A program made the translations under genes and the position numbers. DNA of 64,000 nucleotides from Siphonodentalium dalli (taxonomy: Eukaryota > Mollusca > Scaphopoda > Gadilida > Siphonodentaliidae). Within the stretch, counting starts at the first letter, position 1, and the number at the start of each line of letters is the position of its first letter. Below, piece by piece: positions 24,518 through 38,250 of the stretch. The stretch covers positions 1,426,001 through 1,490,000 of the forward strand of contig CP136064.1 in assembly GCA_032622095.1 (NCBI GenBank), given 5' to 3'. The notes beneath the pieces are model-generated. The model searched no databases. It was given only the letters and a program-made list of their open reading frames with translations, and was not told where the DNA came from.

Positions 24518-27494
24518 ATGGTGGAGTACGGTTGGATATTTTCAATTTGGCGCATGTTTCTCCATACCGCGTCATGTCAAATCTGGCCCTATCCGAATCG
24601 GGTTGTCATTTACAATGACTGCAGAAAATATATATCTTCATGGTGGAATGCAAATGTATGTTTAAAGGAACAGATGTATCTCAACTTAAAGGGACATAAG
24701 TAGCACAGTCACCAACTTTAAGGGGTATCTGCTATAGACTGGTTCCATGGTGGAGTACTGTTGGATATTTTCAATTTGGCGCATGTTTCTCCCTACCGCG
24801 CCATGTCAAATCTGGCCATATCCGAATCGGGTTGTCATTTACAATGACTACAGAAAATAAATATCTTCATGTTGGAATGCAAATGTATGTTTAAAGGAAC
24901 AGATGTATCTCAACTTAAAGGGACATAAGTAACACAGTCACCAACTTTAAGGGGTATCTGCTATAGACTGGTTACATGGTGGAGTACGGTTGGATATTTT
25001 CAATTTGGTGCATGTTTTTCCATACCGCGCCATGTCAAATCTGGCCATATCCGAATCGGGTTGTCATTTACAATGACTACAGAAAATAAATATCTTCATG
25101 TTGGAAAGCAAATGTATGTTTAAAGGAACAGATGTATCTCAACTTAAAGGGACATAAGTAACACAGTCACCAACTTAAAGGGGTATCTGCTATAGACTGG
25201 TTCCATGGAGGAGTACGGTTGGATATTTTCAATTTGGCGCATGTTTCTCCATACCGCGCCATGTCAAATCTGGCCATATCCGAATCGGGTTGTCATTTAC
25301 AATGACTGCAGAAAATATATATCTTCATGGTGGAATGCAAATGTATGTTTAAAGGAACAGATGTATCTCAACTTAAAGGGACATAAGTAACACAGTCACC
25401 AACTTAAAGGGGTATCTGCTATAGACTGGTTCCATGGTGGAGTACGGTTGGATATTTTCAATTTGGTGCATGTTTCTCCATACCGCGCCATGTCAAATCT
25501 GGCCATATCCGAATCGGGTTGTCATTTACAATGACTACAGAAAATAAATATCTGCATGTTGGAATGCAAATGTATGTTTAAAGAAACAGATGTATCTCAA
25601 CTTAAAGGGACATAAGTAACACAGTCACCAACTTTAAGGGGTATCTGCTATAGACTGGTTCCATGGTGGAGTACTGTTGGATATTTTTAATTTGGCGCAT
25701 GTTTCTCCCTACCGCGCCATGTCAAATCTGGCCATATCCGAATCGGGTTGTCATTAACAATGACTACAGAAAATAAATATCTTCATGTTGGAATGCAAAT
25801 GTATGTTTAAAGGAACTGATGTATCTCAACTTAAAGGGACATAAATAACACAATCACCAACTTTAAGGGGTATCTGCTATAGACTGGTTACATGGTGGAG
25901 TACGGTTGGATATTTTCAATTTGGTGCATGTTTCTCCATACCGCGCCATGTCAAATCTGGCCCTATCCGAATCGGGTTGTCATTTACAATGACTGCAGAA
26001 AATATATATCTTCATGGTGGAATGCAAATGTATGTTTAAAGGAACAGATGTATCTCAACTTAAAGGGACATAAGTAACACAGTCACCAACTTTAAGGGGT
26101 ATCTGCTATAGACTGGTTCCATGGTGGAGTACGGTTGGATATTTTCAATTTGGCGCATGTTTCTCCATACCGCGCCATGTCAAATCTGGCCATATCCGAA
26201 TCGGGTTGTCATTCACAATGACTGCAGAAAATATATATCTTCATGGTGGAATGCAAATGTATGTTTAAAGGAACAGATGTATCTCAACTTAAAGGGACAT
26301 AAGTAGCACAGTCACCAACTTTAAGGGGTATCTGCTATAGACTGGTTCCATGGTGGAGTACTGTCGGATATTTTCAATTTGGCGCATGTTTCTCCCTACC
26401 GCGCCATGTCAAATCTGGCCATATCCGAATCGGGTTGTCATTTACAATGACTACAGAAAATAAATATCTTCATGTTGGAATGCAAATGTATGTTTAAAGG
26501 AACAGATGTATCTCAACTTAAAGGGACATAAGTAACACAGTCACCAACTTTAAGGGGTATCTGCTATAGACTGGTTACATGGTGGAGTACGGTTGGATAT
26601 TTTCAATTTGGTGCATGTTTTTCCATACCGCGCCATGTCAAATCTGGCCATATCCGAATCGGGTTGTCATTTACAATGACTACAGAAAATAAATATCTTC
26701 ATGTTGGAAAGCAAATGTATGTTTAAAGGAACAGATGTATCTCAACTTAAAGGGACATAAGTAACACAGTCACCAACTTAAAGGGGTATCTGCTATAGAC
26801 TGGTTCCATGGAGGAGTACGGTTGGATATTTTCAATTTGGCGCATGTTTCTCCATACCGCGCCATGTCAAATCTGGCCATATCCGAATCGGGTTGTCATT
26901 TACAATGACTGCAGAAAATATATATCTTCATGGTGGAATGCAAATGTATGTTTAAAGGAACAGATGTATCTCAACTTAAAGGGACATAAGTAACACAGTC
27001 ACCAACTTAAAGGGGTATCTGCTATAGACTGGTTCCATGGTGGAGTACGGTTGGATATTTTCAATTTGGTGCATGTTTCTCCATACCGCGCCATGTCAAA
27101 TCTGGCCATATCCGAATCGGGTTGTCATTTACAATGACTACAGAAAATAAATATCTGCATGTTGGAATGCAAATGTATGTTTAAAGAAACAGATGTATCT
27201 CAACTTAAAGGGACATAAGTAACACAGTCACCAACTTTAAGGGGTATCTGCTATAGACTGGTTCCATGGTGGAGTACTGTTGGATATTTTTAATTTGGCG
27301 CATGTTTCTCCCTACCGCGCCATGTCAAATCTGGCCATATCCGAATCGGGTTGTCATTAACAATGACTACAGAAAATAAATATCTTCATGTTGGAATGCA
27401 AATGTATGTTTAAAGGAACTGATGTATCTCAACTTAAAGGGACATAAATAACACAATCACCAACTTTAAGGGGTATCTGCTATTGACTGGTTCC
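24518..27494. repeat. 7-monomer tandem duplication (1603 bp)
   Basis: From the AAGTAGCACAG mark near 24703, the series TACTG, TTAC/GGTGCATG/TTTTTCC, CCATGGAGG, GGTGCATG/ATCTGCATG, TTTAATTTGG/CATTAACAATG/AAATAACACAATC is present, then repeats 1603 bp later from monomer 26350. A single copy of this series lies at 10328-11472. Monomer 24518 joins a marked Y monomer on the left to 10099-type sequence on the right (switch between 24611 and 24703). Monomer 26350 differs by TACTGTCGG. Confidence 0.85.
25892..26120. repeat. Mosaic monomer at the start of the 16,022-bp duplicate
   Basis: The left part (TTAC before ATGG, GGTGCATG) is of the 10557/24976 type. From CTCCATACC onward it matches monomer 9870 (GGCCCTATCC, open GGTGG). 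The switch lies between 25925 and 25934. This is the left junction of the 70-monomer duplicate. Confidence 0.75.
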
Positions 27495-30400
27495 ATGGTG
27501 GAGTACTGTTGGATATTTTCAATTTGGCGCATGTTTTTCCATACCGCGCCATGTCAAATCTGGCCATATCCGAATCGGGTTGTCATTTACAATGACTACA
27601 GAAAATAGATATCTTCTTGTTGGAATGCAAAAGTATGTTTAAAGGAACAGATGTAACTCAACTTAAAAGGAGATAAGTAACACAGTCACCAACTTAAAGG
27701 GGTGTCTGATTTAGACTGGTTCCATGGTGGAGTACGGTTGGATATTTTCAATTTGCGCATGTTTCTCCATACCGCGCCATGTCAAATCTGGCCATATCCG
27801 AATCGGGTTGTCATTTACAATGACTGCAGAAAATATATATCTTCATGGTGGAATGCAAATGTATGTTTAAAGGAACAGATGTATCTCAACTTAAAGGGAC
27901 ATAAGTAACAGTCACCAACTTTAAGGGGTATCTGCTATAGACTGGTTCCATGGTGGAGTACGGTTGGATATTTTCAATTTGGCGCATGTTTCTCCCTACC
28001 GCGCCATGTCAAATCTGGCCATATCCGAATCGGGTTGTCATTTACAATGACTACAGAAAATAAATATCTTCATGTTGGAATGCAAATGTATGTTTAAAGG
28101 AACAGATGTATCTCAACTTAAAGGGACATAAGTAACACAGTCACCAATTTAAAGGGGTATCTGCTATAGACTGGTTCCATGGTGGAGTACGGTTGGATAT
28201 TTTCAATTTGGCGCATGTTTCTCCATACCGCGTCATGTCAAATCTGGCCCTATCCGAATCGGGTTGTCATTTACAATGACTGCAGAAAATATATATCTTC
28301 ATGGTGGAATGCAAATGTATGTTTAAAGGAACAGATGTATCTCAACTTAAAGGGACATAAGTAACACAGTCACCAACTTTAAGGGGTATCTGCTATAGAC
28401 TGGTTCCATGGTGGAGTACGGTTGGATATTTTCAATTTGGCGCATGTTTTTCCATACCGCGCCATGTCAAATCTGGCCATATCCGAATCGGGTTGTCATT
28501 TACAATGACTACAGAAAATAAATATCTTCATGTTGGAAAGCAAATGTATGTTTAAAGGAACAGATGTATCTCAACTTAAAGGGACATAAGTAACACAGTC
28601 ACCAACTTTAAGGGGTATCTGCTATAGACTGGTTCCATGGTGGAGTACGGTTGGATATTTTCAATTTGGCGCATGTTTCTCCCTACCGCGCCATGTCAAA
28701 TCTGGCCATATCCGAATCGGGTTGTCATTTACAATGACTACAGAAAATAAATATCTTCATGTTGGAATGCAAATGTATGTTTAAAGGAACAGATGTATCT
28801 CAACTTAAAGGGACATAAGTAACACAGTCACCAACTTTAAGGGGTATCTGCTATAGACTGGTTCCATGGTGGAGTACTGTTGGATATTTTCAATTTGGCG
28901 CATGTTTTTCCATACCGCGCCATGTCAAATCTGGCCATATCCGAATCGGGTTGTCATTTACAATGACTACAGAAAATAAATATCTTCATGTTGGAATGCA
29001 AATGTATGTTTAAAGGAACAGTTGTATCTCAACTTAAAGGGACATAAGTAACACAGTCACCAACTTAAAGGGGTATCTGCTATAGACTGGTTCCATGGTG
29101 GAGTACGGTTGGATATTTTCAATTTGGCGCATGTTTCTCCATACCGCGCCATGTCAAATCTGGCCATATCCGAATCGGGTTGTCATTTACAATGACTGCA
29201 GAAAATATATATCTTCATGGTGGAATGCAAATGTATGTTTAAAGGAACAGATGTATCTCAACTTAAAGGGACATAAGTAACACAGTCACCAACTTTAAGG
29301 GGTATCTGCTATAGACTGGTTCCATGGTGGAGTACGGTTGGATATTTTCAATTTGGCGCATGTTTCTCCCTACCGCGCCATGTCAAATCTGGCCATATCC
29401 GAATCGGGTTGTCATTTACAATGACTACAGAAAATAAATATCTTCATGTTGGAATGCAAATGTATGTTTAAAGGAACAGATGTATCTCAACTTAAAGGGA
29501 CATAAGTAACACAGTCACCAATTTAAAGGGGTATCTGCTATAGACTGGTTCCATGGTGGAGTACGGTTGGATATTTTCAATTTGGCGCATGTTTCTCCAT
29601 ACCGCGTCATGTCAAATCTGGCCCTATCCGAATCGGGTTGTCATTTACAATGACTGCAGAAAATATATATCTTCATGGTGGAATGCAAATGTATGTTTAA
29701 AGGAACAGATGTATCTCAACTTAAAGGGACATAAGTAACACAGTCACCAACTTTAAGGGGTATCTGCTATAGACTGGTTCCATGGTGGAGTACGGTTGGA
29801 TATTTTCAATTTGGCGCATGTTTCTCCATACCGCGCCATGTCAAATCTGGCCATATCCGAATCGGGTTGTCATTTACAATGACTGCAGAAAATATATATC
29901 TTCATGTTGGAATGCAAATGTATGTTTAAAGGAACAGATGTATCTCAACTTAAAGGGACATAAGTAACACAGTCACCAACTTTAAAGGGTATCTGCTATA
30001 GACTGGTTCCATGGTGGAGTACGGTTGGATATTTTCAATTTGGCGCATGTTTCTCCATACCGCGCCATGTCAAATCTGGCCATATCCGAATCGGGTTGTC
30101 ATTTACAATGACTGCAGAAAATATATATCTTCATGTTGGAATGCAAATGTATGTTTAAAGGAACAGATGTATCTCAACTTAAAGGGACATAAGTAACACA
30201 GTCACCAACTTTAAGGGGTATCTGCTATAGACTGGTTCCATGGTGGAGTACGGTTGGATATTTTCTATTTGGCGCATGTTTCTCCATACCGCGCCATGTC
30301 AAATCTGGCCATATCCGAATCGGGTTGTCATTTACAATGACTACAGAAAATAAATATCTTCATGTTGGAATGCAAATGTATGTTTAAAGAAACAGATGTA

Positions 30401-31155
30401 TCTCAACTTAAAGGAACATAAGTAACACAGTCACCAACTTTAAGGGGTATCTGCTATAGACTGGTTCCATGGTGGAGTACTGTTGGATATTTTCAATTTG
30501 GCGCATGTTTCTCCCTACCGCGCCATGTCAAATCTGGCCATATCCGAATCGGGTTGTCATTTACAATGACTACAGAAAATAAATATCTTCATGTTGGAAT
30601 GCAAATGTATGTTTAAGGGAACAGATGTATCTCAACTTAACGGGACATAAGTAACACAGTCACCAACTTTAAGGGGTATCTGCTATAGACTGGTTCCATG
30701 GTGGAGTACGGTTGGATATTTTCAATTTGGCGCATGTTTTTCCATACCGCGCCATGTCAAATCTGGCCATATCCGAATCGGGTTGTCATTTACAATGACT
30801 ACAGAAAATAAATATCTTCATGTTGTAAAGCAAATGTATGTTTAAAGGAACAGATGTATCTCAACTTAAAGGGACATAAGTAACACAGTCACCAACTTAA
30901 AGGGCTATCTGCTATAGACTGGTTCCATGGTGGAGTACGGTTGGATATTTTCAATTTGGCGCATGTTTCTCCATACCGCGCCATGTCAAATCTGGCCATA
31001 TCCGAATCGGGTTGTCATTTACAATGACTGCAGAAAATATATATCTTCATGTTGGAATGCAAATGTATGTTTAAAGGAACAGATGTATCTCAACTTAAAG
31101 GGACATAAGTAACACCGTCACCAACTTTAAGGGGTATCTGCTATAGACTGGTTAC
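25926..31155. repeat. Duplicate of 9.90-15.13 kb, offset 16,022 bp (70 monomers)
   Basis: Monomers 9870 (right part) to 14905 recur in the same order at 25892 to 30927. This includes the CATTCACAATG/AAGTAGCACAG monomer (10099/26121), the ATAGATATCTTCTTG monomer (11473/27495) and the 226-bp monomer (11702/27724). Differences seen by eye are few: TACTGTCGG at monomer 26350 and AAGGGCTATC near 30903. At monomer 31156 it leaves 15134 and follows 20399-21084 instead. The offset is 70 x 229 minus the 8 bp lost in short monomers. Confidence 0.85.
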
Positions 31156-31841
31156 ATGGTGGAGTACGGTTGGATATTTTCAATTTTGCGCATGTTTCTC
31201 CATACCGCGCCATGTCAAATCTGGCCATATCCGAATCGGGTTGTCATTTACAATGACTGCAGAAAATATATATCTTCATGTTGGAATGCAAATGTATGTT
31301 TAAAGGAACAGATGTATCTCAACTTAAAGGGACATAAGTAACACAGTCACCAACTTTAAGGGGTATCTGCTATAGACTGGTTACATGGTGGAGTACGGTT
31401 GGATATTTTCAATTTTGCGCATGTTTCTCCATACCGCGCCATGTCAAATCTAGCCATATCCGAATCGGGTTGTCATTTACAATGACTGCAGAAAATAAAT
31501 ATCTTCATGTTGGAATGCAAATGTATGTTTAAAGGAACAGATGTATCTCAACTTAAAGGAACATAAGTAACACAGTCACCAACTTAAAGAGGTGTCTGAT
31601 TTAGACTGGTTCCATGGTGGAGTACGGTTTGATATTTTCTATTTGGCGCATGTTTCTCCATACCGCGCCATGTCAAATCTGGCATATCCGAATCGGGTTG
31701 TCATTTACAATGACTACAGAAAATAAATATCTTCATGTTGGAATGCAAATGTATGTTTAAAGGAACAGATGTATCTCAACTTAAAGGGACATAAGTAACA
31801 CAGTCACCAACTTTAAGGGGTATCTGCTATAGACTGGTTCC
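29553..31841. repeat. Higher-order unit Y, longest form, copy of 18796-21084
   Basis: It matches 18796-21084 at offset 10,757 bp, including TCTAGCCATATC (31385) and the 228-bp monomer with ACGGTTTGAT and TCTGGCATATCC (31614). Confidence 0.8.
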
Positions 31842-33213
31842 ATGGTGGAGTACGGTTGGATATTTTCTATTTGGCGCATGTTTCTCCATACCGCGCCATG
31901 TCAAATCTGGCCATATCCGAATCGGGTTGTCATTTACAATGACTACAGAAAATAAATATCTTCATGTTGGAATGCAAATGTATGTTTAAAGAAACAGATG
32001 TATCTCAACTTAAAGGAACATAATAAACACAGTCACCAACTTTAAGGGGTATCTGCTATAGACTGGTTCCATGGTGGAGTACGGTTGGATATTTTCAATT
32101 TGGCGCATGTTTTTCCATACCGCGCCATGTCAAATCTGGCCATATCCGAATCGGGTTGTCATTTACAATGACTACAGAAAATAAATATCTTCATGTTGGA
32201 AAGCAAATGTATGTTTAAAGGAACAGATGTATCTCAACTTAAAGGGACATAAGTAACACAGTCACCAACTTTAAGGGGTATCTGCTATAGACTGGTTCCA
32301 TGGTGGAGTACGGTTGGATATTTTCAATTTGGCGCATGTTTCTCCCTACCGCGCCATGTCAAATCTGGCCATATCCGAATCGGGTTGTCATTTACAATGA
32401 CTACAGAAAATAAATATCTTCATGTTGGAATGCAAATGTATGTTTAAAGGAACAGATGTATTTCAACTTAAAGGGACATAAGTAACACAGTCACCAACTT
32501 TAAGGGGTATCTGCTATAGACTGGTTCCATGGTGGAGTACTGTTGGATATTTTCAATTTGGCGCATGTTTTTCCATACCGCGCCATGTCAAATCTGGCCA
32601 TATCCGAATCGGGTTGTCATTTACAATGACTACAGAAAATAAATATCTTCATGTTGGAATGCAAATGTATGTTTAAAGGAACAGTTGTATCTCAACTTAA
32701 AGGGACATAATTAACACAGTCACCAACTTAAAGGGGTATCTGCTATAGACTGGTTCCATGGTGGAGTACGGTTGGATATTTTCAATTTGGCGCATGTTTC
32801 TCCATACCGCGCCATGTCAAATCTGGCCATATCCGAATCGGGTTGTCATTTACAATGACTGCAGAAAATATATATCTTCATGGTGGAATGCAAATGTATG
32901 TTTAAAGGAACAGATGTATCTCAACTTAAAGGGACATAAGTAACAGTCACCAACTTTAAGGGGTATCTGCTATAGACTGGTTCCATGGTGGAGTACGGTT
33001 GGATATTTTCAATTTGGCGCATGTTTCTCCCTACCGCGCCATGTCAAATCTGGCCATATCCGAATCGGGTTGTCATTTACAATGACTACAGAAAATAAAT
33101 ATCTTCATGTTGGAATGCAAATGTATGTTTAAAGGAACAGATGTATCTCAACTTAAAGGGACATAAGTAACACAGTCACCAATTTAAAGGGGTATCTGCT
33201 ATAGACTGGTTCC
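31842..33213. repeat. Linker and module X without its leading monomer
   Basis: Monomer 31842 is of the TCTATTTGG/AAAGAAACAG type with a private ATAATAAACAC. Monomers 32071, 32300, 32529, 32758 and 32985 follow module X order. Monomer 32758 carries the 2-bp deletion and 32529 a private ATAATTAACAC. Confidence 0.7.
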
Positions 33214-35731
33214 ATGGTGGAGTACGGTTGGATATTTTCAATTTGGCGCATGTTTCTCCATACCGCGTCATGTCAAATCTGGCCCTATCCGAATCGGGTT
33301 GTCATTTACAATGACTGCAGAAAATATATATCTTCATGGTGGAATGCAAATGTATGTTTAAAGGAACAGATGTATCTCAACTTAAAGGGACATAAGTAAC
33401 ACAGTCACCAACTTTAAGGGGTATCTGCTATAGACTGGTTCCATGGTGGAGTACGGTTGGATATTTTCAATTTGGCGCATGTTTCTCCATACCGCGCCAT
33501 GTCAAATCTGGCCATATCCGAATCGGGTTGTCATTTACAATGACTGCAGAAAATATATATCTTCATGTTGGAATGCAAATGTATGTTTAAAGGAACAGAT
33601 GTATCTCAACTTAAAGGGACATAAGTAACACAGTCACCAACTTTAAAGGGTATCTGCTATAGACTGGTTCCATGGTGGAGTACGGTTGGATATTTTCAAT
33701 TTGGCGCATGTTTCTCCATACCGCGCCATGTCAAATCTGGCCATATCCGAATCGGGTTGTCATTTACAATGACTGCAGAAAATATATATCTTCATGTTGG
33801 AATGCAAATGTATGTTTAAAGGAACAGATGTATCTCAACTTAAAGGGACATAAGTAACACAGTCACCAACTTTAAGGGGTATCTGCTATAGACTGGTTCC
33901 ATGGTGGAGTACGGTTGGATATTTTCTATTTGGCGCATGTTTCTCCATACCGCGCCATGTCAAATCTGGCCATATCCGAATCGGGTTGTCATTTACAATG
34001 ACTACAGAAAATAAATATCTTCATGTTGGAATGCAAATGTATGTTTAAAGAAACAGATGTATCTCAACTTAAAGGAACATAAGTAACACAGTCACCAACT
34101 TTAAGGGGTATCTGCTATAGACTGGTTCCATGGTGGAGTACTGTTGGATATTTTCAATTTGGCGCATGTTTCTCCCTACCGCGCCATGTCAAATCTGGCC
34201 ATATCCGAATCGGGTTGTCATTTACAATGACTACAGAAAATAAATATCTTCATGTTGGAATGCAAATGTATGTTTAAGGGAACAGATGTATCTCAACTTA
34301 AAGGGACATAAGTAACACAGTCACCAACTTTAAGGGGTATCTGCTATAGACTGGTTCCATGGTGGAGTACGGTTGGATATTTTCAATTTGGCGCATGTTT
34401 TTCCATACCGCGCCATGTCAAATCTGGCCATATCCGAATCGGGTTGTCATTTACAATGACTACAGAAAATAAATATCTTCATGTTGTAAAGCAAATGTAT
34501 GTTTAAAGGAACAGATGTATCTCAACTTAAAGGGACATAAGTAACACAGTCACCAACTTAAAGGGGTATCTGCTATAGACTGGTTCCATGGTGGAGTACG
34601 GTTGGATATTTTCAATTTGGCGCATGTTTCTCCATACCGCGCCATGTCAAATCTGGCCATATCCGAATCGGGTTGTCATTTACAATGACTGCAGAAAATA
34701 TATATCTTCATGTTGGAATGCAACTGTATGTTTAAAGGAACAGATGTATCTCAACTTAAAGGGACATAAGTAACACAGTCACCAACTTTAAGGGGTATCT
34801 GCTATAGACTGGTTCCATGGTGGAGTACGGTTGGATATTTTCAATTTGGCGCATGTTTCTCCATACACGCCATGTCAAATCTGGCCATATCCGAATCGGG
34901 TTGTCATTTACAATGACTGCAGAAAATATATATCTTCATGGTGGAATGCAAATGTATGTTTAAAGGAACAGATGTATCTCAACTTAAAGGGACATAAGTA
35001 ACACAGTCACCAACTTTAAGGGGTATCTGCTATAGACTGGTTCCATGGTGGAGTACGGTTGGATATTTTCAATTTGGCGCATGTTTCTCCATACCGCGCC
35101 ATGTCAAATCTGGCCATATCCGAATCGGGTTGTCATTTACAATGACTGCAGAAAATATATATCTTCATGTTGGAATGCAAATGTATGTTTAAAGGAACAG
35201 ATGTATCTCAACTTAAAGGGACATAAGTAACACCGTCACCAACTTTAAGGGGTATCTGCTATAGACTGGTTACATGGTGGAGTACGGTTGGATATTTTCA
35301 ATTTTGCGCATGTTTCTCCATACCGCGCCATGTCAAATCTGGCCATATCCGAATCGGGTTGTCATTTACAATGACTGCAGAAAATATATATCTTCATGTT
35401 GGAATGCAAATGTATGTTTAAAGGAACAGATGTATCTCAACTTAAAGGGACATAAGTAACACAGTCACCAACTTTAAGGGGTATCTGCTATAGACTGGTT
35501 ACATGGTGGAGTACGGTTGGATATTTTCAATTTTGCGCATGTTTCTCCATACCGCGCCATGTCAAATCTGGCCATATCCGAATCGGGTTGTCATTTACAA
35601 TGACTGCAGAAAATAAATATCTTCATGTTGGAATGCAAATGTATGTTTAAAGGAACAGATGTATCTCAACTTAAAGGAACATAAGTAACACAGTCACCAA
35701 CTTAAAGAGGTGTCTGATTTAGACTGGTTCC
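33214..35731. repeat. Higher-order unit Y, leading into the TGCAACTG block
   Basis: Monomers 33214 to 34359 follow the common Y order. Monomer 34588 has TGCAACTG and 34817 is 1 bp short (CCATACACGCC). They are followed by 35045, 35274 and 35503. The series 34588-35503 recurs at 38480-39395 (offset 3892), 40311-41226 and 56340-57255. Confidence 0.8.
34817..35044. repeat. 228-bp short monomer, first of four copies
   Basis: CCATACACGCC replaces CCATACCGCGCC, one base shorter and losing a CpG. Copies with the same allele are at 38709, 40540 and 56569, each directly after a TGCAACTG monomer. Confidence 0.9.
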
Positions 35732-38250
35732 ATGGTGGAGTACGGTTGGATATTTTCAATTTGGCGCATGTTTCTCCATACTGCGCCATGTCAAATCTGG
35801 CCATATCCGAATCGGGTTGTCATTTACAATGACTGCAGAAAATATATATCTTCATGTTGGAATGCAAATGTATGTTTAAAGGAACAGATGTATCTCAACT
35901 TAAAGGGACATAAGTAACACCGTCACCAACTTTAAGGGGTATCTGCTATAGACTGGTTACATGGTGGAGTACTGTTGGATATTTTCAATTTTGCGCATGT
36001 TTCTCCATACCGCGCCATGTCAAATCTGGCCATATCCGAATCGGGTTGTCATTTACAATGACTGCAGAAAATATATATCTTCATGTTGGAATGCAAATGT
36101 ATGTTTAAAGGAACAGATGTATCTCAACTTAAAGGGACATAAGTAACACAGTCACCAACTTTAAGGGGTATCTGCTATAGACTGGTTCCATGGTGGAGTA
36201 CGGTTGGATATTTTCAATTTGGCGCATGTTTTTCCATACCGCGCCATGTCAAATCTGGCCATATCCGAATCGGGTTGTCATTTACAATGACTACAGAAAA
36301 TAAATATCTTCATGTTGGAAAGCAAATGTATGTTTAAAGGAACAGATGTATCTCAACTTAAAGGGACATAAGTAACACAGTCACCAACTTAAAGGGGTAT
36401 CTGCTATAGACTGGTTCCATGGTGGAGTACGGTTGGATATTTTCAATTTGGCGCATGTTTCTCCATACCGCGCCATGTCAAATCTAGCCATATCCGAATC
36501 GGGTTGTCATTTACAATGACTGCAGAAAATATATATCTTCATGTTGGAATGCAAATGTATGTTTAAAGGAACAGATGTATCTCAACTTAATGGAACATAA
36601 GTAACACAGTCACCAACTTAAAGAGGTGTCTGATTTAGACTGGTTCCATGGTGGAGTACGGTTGGATATTTTCTATTTGGCGCATGTTTCTCCATACCGC
36701 GCCATGTCAAATCTGGCCATATCCGAATCGGGTTGTCATTTACAATGACTACAGAAAATAAATATCTTCATGTTGGAATGCAAATGTATGTTTAAAGGAA
36801 CAGATGTATCTCAACTTAAAGGGACATAAGTAACACAGTCACCAACTTTAAGGGGTATCTGCTATAGACTGGTTCCATGGTGGAGTACGGTTGGATATTT
36901 TCTATTTGGCGCATGTTTCTCCATACCGCGCCATGTCAAATCTGGCCATATCCGAATCGGGTTGTCATTTACAATGACTACAGAAAATAAATATCTTCAT
37001 GTTGGAATGCAAATGTATGTTTAAAGAAACAGATGTATCTCAACTTAAAGGAACATAAGTAACACAGTCACCAACTTTAAGGGGTATCTGCTATAGACTG
37101 GTTCCATGGTGGAGTACTGTTGGATATTTTCAATTTGGCGCATGTTTCTCCATACCGCGCCATGTCAAATCTGGCCATATCCGAATCGGGTTGTCATTTA
37201 CAATGACTACAGAAAATAAATATCTTCATGTTGGAATGCAAATGTATGTTTAAAGGAACAGATGTATCTCAACTTAAAGGGACATAAGTAACACAGTCAC
37301 CAACTTTAAGGGGTATCTGCTATAGACTGGTTCCATGGTGGAGTACGGTTGGATATTTTCAATTTGGCGCATGTTTTTCCATACCGCGCCATGTCAAATC
37401 TGGCCATATCCGAATCGGGTTGTCATTTACAATGACTACAGAAAATAAATATCTTCATGTTGGAAAGCAAATGTATGTTTAAAGGAACAGATGTATCTCA
37501 ACTTAAAGGGACATAAGTAACACAGTCACCAACTTAAAGGGGTATCTGCTATAGACTGGTTCCATGGTGGAGTACGGTTGGATATTTTCAATTTGGCGCA
37601 TGTTTCTCCATACCGCGCCATGTCAAATCTGGCCATATCCGAATCGGGTTGTCATTTACAATGACTGCAGAAAATATATATCTTCATGGTGGAATGCAAA
37701 TGTATGTTTAAAGGAACAGATGTATCTCAACTTAAAGGGACATAAGTAACACAGTCACCAACTTTAAGGGGTATCTGCTATAGACTGGTTCCATGGTGGA
37801 GTACGGTTGGATATTTTCTATTTGGCGCATGTTTCTCCATACCGCGCCATGTCAAATCTGGCCATATCCGAATCGGGTTGTCATTTACAATGACTACAGA
37901 AAATAAATATCTTCATGTTGGAATGCAAATGTATGTTTAAAGAAACAGATGTATCTCAACTTAAAGGAACATAAGTAACACAGTCACCAACTTTAAGGGG
38001 TATCTGCTATAGACTGGTTCCATGGTGGAGTACTGTTGGATATTTTCAATTTGGCGCATGTTTCTCCCTACCGCGCCATGTCAAATCTGGCCATATCCGA
38101 ATCGGGTTGTCATTTACAATGACTACAGAAAATAAATATCTTCATGTTGGAATGCAAATGTATGTTTAAAGGAACAGATGTATCTCAACTTAAAGGGACA
38201 TAAGTAACACAGTCACCAACTTTAAGGGGTATCTGCTATAGACTGGTTCC
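35732..38250. repeat. Block partly repeated at 41455-42828
   Basis: Monomers 35732 (CATACTGCGCC), 35961, 36190 and 36419 correspond to 41455, 41684, 41913 and 42142 at offset 5723. Then 36648 and 36877 are represented by one monomer, 42371, which has the left part of the first and the right part (AAAGAAACAG, AAAGGAACAT) of the second. After that the offset becomes 5494. Private marks are AACTTAATGGAAC and TCTAGCC in 36419, and TACTG in 35961. Confidence 0.7.
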
